A stretch of DNA of 64,000 nucleotides, taken from the NCBI GenBank assembly GCA_016125215.1, contig WGMF01000012.1, forward strand, positions 1 to 64,000, given 5' to 3'. A program made the position numbers and the translations under genes. Under the pieces are notes generated by a model, which saw nothing but the letters and a program-made list of their open reading frames with translations, ran no database searches and was not told the DNA's origin. The number at the start of each line of letters is the position of its first letter. Position 1 is the first letter of the stretch. The DNA is from Phycisphaera sp. Its GTDB lineage: Bacteria > Planctomycetota > Phycisphaerae > Phycisphaerales > Phycisphaeraceae. This document shows, in pieces, positions 58,486-64,000 of this stretch.

Positions 58486-59637
58486 ATGGACCCCTCTGAC
58501 ATCATCCATTCCCCTTCTTCCCTCCCCACCGACATCGCCGACCCCGTCAACGCACGCATCCTCACCGTCTCCGAAGACAAGGTGCAGGGCTTCCACGACG
58601 ACCCGCTGACCGAGATTGCCCGGCTTAGCGGCCTGCCCGTGCAAACCGTTTACCAGCGCATCGCCGCGATGCTCGAAGCCGGCACGATCAGGCGGGTGCG
58701 ACAGACCCTGCTGGCCACCAACCTGGCGCCCGGGGCGCTGGTCGCCTGGAAAGTCCCGCCCGAAAAGCTCGACGCTGCCTTTGACTTCATGTTTCAGAAA
58801 GACCCCTTCTCGGGACACGTCGTCATCCGCTCCACCGACCGCGATACGCCCGGCTCTGAGTACCGCTTGTGGACCACGCTCAAGGTCCCCGTGGGGTACT
58901 CGATGAGCAAGCACTGTGACAAATTGTCAGAGTGGACCGGCGCGGAGCGTTATCTCCTGTTGCCAGCCAAAAAACTTTTTGCCCTCGGTGTCGGCCACGT
59001 CCGCAGGCGGACCCTCGAGCCCGGCGCACGCACCGACGAACCCGGCGCGGTGCTCGACGTGAGCCTGACCGATCTTTCCGAAGACGACTGGCGTGTCCTC
59101 ATGGCGGTCAAGCGCGAACTCGACCCGGGCGAAGTCGCCCCCGACCTCTGGGCACGGCGGGCAAAAGAAGCGGGCATCGAACTCGACACCTTCCTCCGCA
59201 CCGCGCACGACCTCGACCGCCGACGGGTCATCGGCCGCTTCTCCACGTTCCTCGAACACGTCAAGAAACTCAAGGACGGCTCTCAGGTCACTCGCTACAA
59301 CGCGCTGTTTCACTGGGCGGTGCCCAAGGGACGCGAGATGGACGCCGGCCGGGAGGTCGGGCGCCACCACGTCATGACCCATGCCTACTGGCGCGAGGCC
59401 GGCCCGGGGTTCAACAACGTCAACATCATGGGCGTCGCCCACGGGCAGGACAAAGACTTCGTCCTCGCGCACAAGGCGGCCATCGACGATCATCTCAAAG
59501 AAGCCGGCATCGACGTGAGCTACACCAACGTCTTCTGGGGCGGTCGCAGCGAGATCAAGCCCTCCGAGGTCTCACCCATTGCGTATCGCCAGTGGTGCGA
59601 ATCGATGGGCCTCGACGCTGCCACCATGAAGGGGTGA
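58486..59637 (+). CDS. Tandem Lrp/AsnC-type protein
   Basis: The protein has 383 residues. A winged-helix segment at about 40-75 (PLTEIARLSGLPVQTVYQRI then MLEAGTIRRVRQTLLATNL) is followed by an AsnC ligand-type domain (about 80-160) and a second HTH-like plus ligand-like half (about 190-370; LFHWAVPKGREMDAGREVG, NNVNIMGVAHG). The arrangement of two Lrp-like units in one chain resembles siroheme decarboxylase (AhbA/B, NirDLGH) proteins; enzyme or regulator cannot be decided here. The gene follows the flavin reductase closely. Confidence 0.7.
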   Translation: MDPSDIIHSPSSLPTDIADPVNARILTVSEDKVQGFHDDPLTEIARLSGLPVQTVYQRIAAMLEAGTIRRVRQTLLATNLAPGALVAWKVPPEKLDAAFDFMFQKDPFSGHVVIRSTDRDTPGSEYRLWTTLKVPVGYSMSKHCDKLSEWTGAERYLLLPAKKLFALGVGHVRRRTLEPGARTDEPGAVLDVSLTDLSEDDWRVLMAVKRELDPGEVAPDLWARRAKEAGIELDTFLRTAHDLDRRRVIGRFSTFLEHVKKLKDGSQVTRYNALFHWAVPKGREMDAGREVGRHHVMTHAYWREAGPGFNNVNIMGVAHGQDKDFVLAHKAAIDDHLKEAGIDVSYTNVFWGGRSEIKPSEVSPIAYRQWCESMGLDAATMKG

Positions 59638-59646
59638 CATGCGTAA

Positions 59647-59786
59647 CCCCCCTCCTCTTTCAAGGGGAGGGGCTGGGGGAGGGGATCAGACCGCAACCCA
59701 CATTCAATCATCAAACGAGTTCCTCACGCCGAAACATTCAACCGAACACCCTCCCCCAACCCCTCCCTCTGGAGAGGGAGGGGAGA
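59647..59786. repeat. G/C-rich inverted repeat ahead of truA
   Basis: The left arm (59647-59683; GGGGAGGGGCTGGGGGAGGG core) is inverted relative to the right arm (about 59748-59786; CCCTCCCCCAACCCCTCCCT core). The arms enclose about 65 bases. An open frame translating the repeat would add about 55 residues to TruA and is treated as spurious. Confidence 0.85.
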
Positions 59787-59803
59787 TAAGATTCCAATCA
59801 ATA

Positions 59804-60580
59804 GTGGACGATTCAACCCCCATCACCCAGCGATACAAACTCACCCTCGCTTACGACGGGTCGGCGTACCACGGTTGGCAGAAACAAGAGCCCCCGGATG
59901 GCGAACCCCTGCCGACGGTCGCGGGGGTCGTGGAACAGGCGATCATCCACACACTGGCCCAACCGATCAATCTTGTCGGCGCCTCGCGCACCGACACCGG
60001 CGTCCACGCGCTGGGGCAGTCAGCCCACTTCGACGCCGTCAGCCGTGTGCCGGTCGAACGACTGGCCCACGCCATCAACAGCCGACTACCGGACGACATC
60101 GAGGTCCGCAGCGCCGAGATCGCCGACCCCGGTTTCGACGCCATCCGGGGCGCGATCGAAAAACAGTACCGCTACCGCATCTTCAATTCATCACGGCGCC
60201 CGCTGGATCGGCGGAACTACGTCTACCACTGCTGGCACAACCTCGACATCGACCGCATGAACGAGGCTGCACAAAAGCTCGTCGGCACCCACGACTTCGA
60301 GGGCCTCTCGGCCGCGGGGCACGGGCGGACCTCCACCGTCCGCACGGTCTTTGCCTGCCACGCCGAAAAACACACCCAACTCGATGAAATCCATATCGTC
60401 GTGCGCGGCGACGGGTTTCTCTACAACATGGTCCGTATCCTCTCGGGCACACTGCTCGACGTCGGCAGGGGGCGCTTCGGGCCGGACGTGGCCGACCGCA
60501 TCCTCGCCACCGCCGACCGCCGCGAGGCCGGCCCGACGCTCCCCCCCACCGGCCTGTGGCTGGAGTGGATACGTTACTAA
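59804..60580 (+). CDS. truA: tRNA pseudouridine(38-40) synthase TruA
   Basis: The protein has 258 residues. YKLTLAYDGSAYHGWQ near 11-26 and the catalytic ASRTDTGVHALGQ with Asp64 are TruA hallmarks; FLYNMVRILSGTLLDVGRG near the end completes the fold. It modifies uridines 38-40 in tRNA anticodon stems. GTG 59804 gives a normal N-terminus; the frame is open upstream through a repeat (59647-59786). It is followed by a glycosyltransferase after 33 bases. Confidence 0.94.
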   Translation: MDDSTPITQRYKLTLAYDGSAYHGWQKQEPPDGEPLPTVAGVVEQAIIHTLAQPINLVGASRTDTGVHALGQSAHFDAVSRVPVERLAHAINSRLPDDIEVRSAEIADPGFDAIRGAIEKQYRYRIFNSSRRPLDRRNYVYHCWHNLDIDRMNEAAQKLVGTHDFEGLSAAGHGRTSTVRTVFACHAEKHTQLDEIHIVVRGDGFLYNMVRILSGTLLDVGRGRFGPDVADRILATADRREAGPTLPPTGLWLEWIRY

Positions 60581-60613
60581 CACTTTGTTATAGACGGCAA
60601 CACACCCATCCCC

Positions 60614-61789
60614 ATGCGCATCCTCCATGTCATCACGAGACTGATCCTCGGCGGGGCGCAGCAGAACACCGTCGACAGTTGTGCCGCGCAGGTCAAGCCC
60701 GGCCACGATGTCACGCTGGTCCACGGCCCGGTGTACGGCCCGGAGGGTTCGCTGCTCGTAGAAGCCCACGCCACCGGCGCAAAGGTCATCGAAATCAATG
60801 CCATGAGAAGGGCCTTGCTCCCGTGGCACGACATCGCCTGCTTTTACGCCCTGTGCAGGGTCATCCGCGATTTTCAACCCGACATCGTCCACACCCACTC
60901 GAGCAAGGCGGGCATTATCGGACGCTTCGCCGCTTGGAGCGAGCGACGCGACAACATGCCCCGCATCATCCACACCGTACACGGCCTGCCCTTCCACGAC
61001 CGCCAGCCGCGCGTTGTCCACGACCTTTACGTCGGCCTCGAACGAGCCGCGGCCCGGCGCTGCGACGTGCTCGTGGGCGTCAGTGATTCGATGCGAAAAG
61101 CCTTCGATCAGGCAAATATCACGCAAGGCAAGCGCTTCGTCACCATCCCCAGCGGCGTGGACACAACAATGTTTCAACCGGTTGACGTGGCCCAACGCAA
61201 AACCATTCGGCTGGAACTCGGCGTCGGTCTGCACACCCCGCTCGTGGGGCTTGTCGCCCGACTCGACCCGCTCAAGGGACAAGACGACGTGCTCGACATC
61301 CTCCCACGACTTATTGAAAAGCACCCACAGCTCCACGTGCTCTTTGCCGGCAGCGGCTGGCAGGAATCGGCACTGAAAGACCGCGTCCACAAGATGCACA
61401 TGACCGACCGTGTCATCTTCACGGGACTCGTTACACCGCATCGCGTGTCTGAATTGATAGGCGCACTCGACGTGAATCTTTTACCTTCTTACCAGGAGGG
61501 TCAGCCGCGCACGCTGATCCAGGCCCTGCTCTGTGGCGTGCCGATCGTGGGTTACGATGCGGGCGGCATCACCGACATCTGCATCAACGGGCAGACCGGC
61601 CGGTGCGTGCCCACGGGTGACCGAGACGCCCTGCTCGACGCGGTGCTCTGGACACTCGCACACCCCGACGAAGCGAGGGCTATGGCAGAGCAAGGCGGCC
61701 AGATCGCACGCGAACGTTACAGCGTCACCGCCATGACCACGCAACTCGAAAAACTCTACCGCGAAACACTCGACACCCCAGCGGCCTGA
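60614..61789 (+). CDS. Glycosyltransferase family 4
   Basis: The protein has 391 residues. The GT4 GT-B fold is visible: MRILHVITRLILGGAQ at the start, VHTHSSKAGIIGR near 93-105, LVGVSDSM near 153, IPSGVDTTMF near 178, VARLDPLKGQDDVLD near 214-228 and the donor-site GQPRTLIQALLCGVPIVGYD near 296-315. It transfers a sugar from a nucleotide or lipid donor, probably for a surface glycan. It does not show the Bacillus BshA N-terminus although a PIG-L deacetylase follows. It likely shares a transcript with truA. Confidence 0.9.
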   Translation: MRILHVITRLILGGAQQNTVDSCAAQVKPGHDVTLVHGPVYGPEGSLLVEAHATGAKVIEINAMRRALLPWHDIACFYALCRVIRDFQPDIVHTHSSKAGIIGRFAAWSERRDNMPRIIHTVHGLPFHDRQPRVVHDLYVGLERAAARRCDVLVGVSDSMRKAFDQANITQGKRFVTIPSGVDTTMFQPVDVAQRKTIRLELGVGLHTPLVGLVARLDPLKGQDDVLDILPRLIEKHPQLHVLFAGSGWQESALKDRVHKMHMTDRVIFTGLVTPHRVSELIGALDVNLLPSYQEGQPRTLIQALLCGVPIVGYDAGGITDICINGQTGRCVPTGDRDALLDAVLWTLAHPDEARAMAEQGGQIARERYSVTAMTTQLEKLYRETLDTPAA

Positions 61790-61826
61790 TTCAATGATCC
61801 CACTGACCGTAACGCCGACCCGCGGG

Positions 61827-61900
61827 GTGCCACTGGCGGCTCGTCCGCCAGTGAAAAGACCGTACGTTTTGAGCACTGGCGGACAAGCCGCCAGTGGCAC
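61827..61900. repeat. Double palindrome CACTGGCGG element
   Basis: Two copies, GTGCCACTGGCGGCTCGTCC (61827 onward, to GCCAGTG at 61853) and its inverse 61873-61900. Each copy is itself a near-palindrome; together they form a long inverted repeat with about 19 bases between. It resembles REP-type elements. A further hairpin (GTGACCC/GGGTCAC) follows at about 61934-61967. Confidence 0.87.
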
Positions 61901-61993
61901 ACCTTGGCTTCACACACGCTTTCTTACTGGACGTGACCCCCACTCGCTTCTACGCTTGCGGGTCACGAGACACTCACGCAAAGGATTCACGCC

Positions 61994-62677
61994 ATGGCCA
62001 ACATCCTCGTCGTCGGCCCCCACCCGGATGACCAGGAACTGGGCATGGGCGGCACGGTCATCAAGCTCGCGCGCCAGGGTCACAACATCCTGTTACTCGA
62101 CATGACCAACGGCGAACCCACACCGCACGGCTCACCCGAGCTGCGCGAGAAGGAATGGACAAAAGCCGCCCAAATCCTCGGTGTCCGCAGGCGATTGCTC
62201 GGCCTGACCAACCGCGAGGTCCAGCACACGCTCGATGCGCGTCACGCCGTGGCGGGGGTGATCCGCGAGCACCAAGCCTCGATCGTCTTCCTGCCCTTCC
62301 CCGAAGACGCCCACCCCGACCACCGCGCGACGACGCGCATCGTCGAAGACGCCCGCTTCGACGCCAAGCTGACCAGGATCAACCTCCCCGGCGAGCCGAT
62401 CTACCCCAAGTGGCTTATTTACTACTACTGCACCCACCTGCGTCACGTGGCGGCCCCGAGCTTCTGTGTCGACATCAGCGCTCAGATGGATGACAAAGAA
62501 CGGGCGATCCTGGCCTACGAAACGCAGTTTGTGATCCCGGACAAGAACCGCCGTGTCGTCGAGTGGCTCCGCCAGATGAACGGGTACATGGGATCGCGCA
62601 TCGGCACACAATACGCTGAGCCGTTCTATCTCAAGGAGCCGATGGGTTTGGCGTCGCTGGATTCACTGGTGATGTGA
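61994..62677 (+). CDS. PIG-L family deacetylase, BshB1-like
   Basis: The protein has 227 residues. The zinc site GPHPDDQELGMGG is at 8-20 (His10, Asp12, Asp13); TNGEPTPHGSPELREKEW near 38-55 and AHPDHRAT near 108-115 match the BshB1 group of N-acetylglucosaminyl deacetylases. BshB1 proteins deacetylate GlcNAc-malate in bacillithiol synthesis; related enzymes act on other GlcNAc conjugates, so bacillithiol is only one option. No bshA or bshC is identified in the window. It is preceded by a double palindrome and followed 24 bases later by an epimerase. Confidence 0.88.
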   Translation: MANILVVGPHPDDQELGMGGTVIKLARQGHNILLLDMTNGEPTPHGSPELREKEWTKAAQILGVRRRLLGLTNREVQHTLDARHAVAGVIREHQASIVFLPFPEDAHPDHRATTRIVEDARFDAKLTRINLPGEPIYPKWLIYYYCTHLRHVAAPSFCVDISAQMDDKERAILAYETQFVIPDKNRRVVEWLRQMNGYMGSRIGTQYAEPFYLKEPMGLASLDSLVM

Positions 62678-62700
62678 CTTCACTGACACTTGATTAGACT

Positions 62701-63594
62701 ATGGCCAAAGGCCAAAACATCCTTGTCCTCGGCGGCACGCGATTCTTCGGCAGGATGCTCGTGGAACGGCTCCTTGGCGTGGGGCACAGGGTCACGGTGG
62801 CAACACGCGGGAACAACACGGTCCCCCACCACGGGAACATGACGCACATCACCCTCGACCGCGCCGACGCCACATCGATGCAGCGGGCCACCGCGGGCAG
62901 ACACTATGAAGTGGTCTACGACCAGCTTGCGTTTTGCGCCGACGACGTGCGAGACGCGATCGAGGTGTTCAACGGCCGCGTGGGGCACTACGTGCTCACG
63001 TCGAGCAGCGCGGTCTACGCTGACTCCCCCGGTTTGGGACTGGATGAAAACACGTTCGATCCCCGGAAGCACCCCGTGGTACGGGGTCGGTACCCCAAAG
63101 ACGTGGACTACGCCGGGGGAAAACGCGGTGCGGAGGCGGCGCTCTTCCAGCGGGCCCCCTTCCCCGTCGCGGCGGTGCGTTTCCCGATGGTCGTGGGCGT
63201 GGGCGACCCGACCGGGCGGTTACAACATTTGATTAGACGCCTGCAGGCCGGCCTGCCTTTTACGCTCCCCCCGGTGATGGGCAAACTCAACTTCATCTCC
63301 AGCCAAGACGCGGGTGATTTCCTGGCGCATGTCGGTGGGCACCGCCTGGTCGGCCCCTTCAACGCGGCGTCACCCGATGCGTACGCGGGCAAGCAAGTCA
63401 TCGACATGGCCGCGGCGGCGCTGGGCGTCCAACCCCGATACGCCCCCACGGACGACCCCGACGCAAGGACGGGCTACGCCCGGGACTTCGACATGGTGCT
63501 CGACACGGATCGCGCTAAAGCGACCGGTTATGTGTTCAAGCCGATGTCGGACTGGTTGAGTGATTGCGTGCTTGACGTGGCACAAGCGTTGTGA
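62701..63594 (+). CDS. NAD-dependent epimerase/dehydratase (extended SDR)
   Basis: The protein has 297 residues. The nucleotide-binding motif GGTRFFG is at 11-17, TSSSAVYA near 100 carries the active-site Ser/Thr, and YAGGK gives the Tyr-Lys pair. It fits the extended short-chain dehydrogenase group that epimerises or dehydrates nucleotide sugars; the substrate is unknown. It may act with the GT4 and deacetylase in making a surface sugar. It converges with the partial gene at 63605. Confidence 0.88.
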   Translation: MAKGQNILVLGGTRFFGRMLVERLLGVGHRVTVATRGNNTVPHHGNMTHITLDRADATSMQRATAGRHYEVVYDQLAFCADDVRDAIEVFNGRVGHYVLTSSSAVYADSPGLGLDENTFDPRKHPVVRGRYPKDVDYAGGKRGAEAALFQRAPFPVAAVRFPMVVGVGDPTGRLQHLIRRLQAGLPFTLPPVMGKLNFISSQDAGDFLAHVGGHRLVGPFNAASPDAYAGKQVIDMAAAALGVQPRYAPTDDPDARTGYARDFDMVLDTDRAKATGYVFKPMSDWLSDCVLDVAQAL

Positions 63595-63604
63595 GGCCTA
63601 TCTC

Positions 63605-64000
63605 TCAGACATACCGACGGGCCGCGGCGTCGTGCAGCCATTCGTTTGCGACCCACAGGGCGTCGCGTTCGTTGATCCACCCGTCACGCACGTGCCCGTG
63701 CAGGAAATCCGCCAGCAGCCATTTGACCAGCAGGGTCTTGGCAAAGCACCACTCGATGCACCGGCCGTCGCTGGCAAGCAGGACGCTCTTGCACGCGGGC
63801 ACCGCCTCCAAACGGGCCTGCATCGCCTGGCGGTACGTGCTGCTGCGGAAGTTGTACCACCACAGCCCGCCGCAGTAGACATTCGGATAGATGCGCGCCG
63901 CCTGGGCAATGTCCATGTTCATCTGCGGGGCGCCGGCCACGAGTTCAAAGCCGCACGGGTACCGCTCAAAGAGGGCGTAGAGGTTCACAATCCTCCGGGG
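63605..64000 (-). CDS. Partial gene, amidohydrolase/uronate isomerase-like C-terminus
   Basis: Only the last 131 residues are inside the window, and the frame continues past base 64000. The tail IYPNVYCGGLWWYNFRSSTY then LLASDGRCIEW and WINERDALWVANEWLHDAA resembles the C-terminal part of amidohydrolase-superfamily or glucuronate isomerase-like proteins. The Asp in LLASDGRC may be the final metal ligand. A GTG at 63988 is an internal codon and not a likely start. Assignment is tentative because the N-terminal metal site is not visible. Confidence 0.55.
   Translation of the reverse strand, partial: PRRIVNLYALFERYPCGFELVAGAPQMNMDIAQAARIYPNVYCGGLWWYNFRSSTYRQAMQARLEAVPACKSVLLASDGRCIEWCFAKTLLVKWLLADFLHGHVRDGWINERDALWVANEWLHDAAARRYV

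Noticed and set aside
60191-61441. 416-residue open frame on the minus strand
   Set aside because: It is antisense to truA and the GT4 gene and has no recognisable domain.
60614-61789. BshA (GlcNAc-malate synthase), because a BshB1-like gene follows
   Set aside because: The N-terminus and donor motifs are those of general GT4 enzymes and do not show the BshA pattern; bacillithiol synthesis is left open.

Overview
The window looks like chromosomal DNA from a planctomycete, most plausibly a Phycisphaerae-type member of the Planctomycetota. This rests on GC-rich coding sequence, three PEP-CTERM exported proteins, a planctomycete-style pseudopilin, XylR-type regulators, Cys-type sulfatases with an anaerobic-type sulfatase maturase, and two very large exported PDZ/toroid/HEAT proteins. 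This is inference from gene content; no 16S rRNA gene is present.

Layout. 0.3-17.1 kb is mixed household sequence: a VIT/von Willebrand protein, an orphan nuoC, a squalene-cyclase-fold protein, two small membrane proteins, a sugar isomerase, a NagB/PIG-L fusion, a flippase-FAD oxidase-aldo/keto reductase operon, cysE, a lipoprotein, a sulfatase and a Lon-N domain protein. 17.2-19.4 kb holds tRNA-Arg(CCG), whose 3' end overlaps an integrase remnant that is joined to a truncated sulfatase relic, then an intact XylR-type regulator. 19.4-39.6 kb is a carbohydrate/surface locus: three tandem PEP-CTERM genes, a pseudopilin, a PDZ/toroid/HEAT giant, then on the other strand a four-gene operon (clan-D-like glycosidase, sulfatase, GH43-like propeller, MFS-spermidine synthase fusion). 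This is followed by a dead PEP-CTERM gene, a dead XylR gene split by an intact IS630-family element, and a second PDZ/toroid/HEAT giant. 40.1-64 kb is housekeeping: rodA-mrdA, an HTH gene, atpC, uvrA, an ankyrin protein, rpsR, a Nif3-like gene, a coiled-coil gene, the sulfatase maturase, tRNA-Ser(GGA), truB/tatC, queA, a HAD phosphatase, a flavin reductase, a double Lrp/AsnC protein, truA, a GT4 glycosyltransferase, a PIG-L deacetylase, an epimerase and a partial gene.

How the genes fit together. The 17.6-39.6 kb locus looks like a sulfated-polysaccharide utilisation region. XylR-type sensors would read sugars, sulfatases and glycosidases would process the glycan, and PEP-CTERM, pseudopilin and giant exported proteins would form surface parts. 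The maturase at 51.5 kb can activate the Cys-type sulfatases. The locus appears to hold two copies of a XylR/PEP-CTERM/giant-protein module, the second one decayed.

The most unusual structural signal is a set of short-period repeat families assembled into composite, often nested-palindromic blocks. They sit at the 3' ends of at least eight minus-strand genes, and in four of them the block supplies the stop codon.
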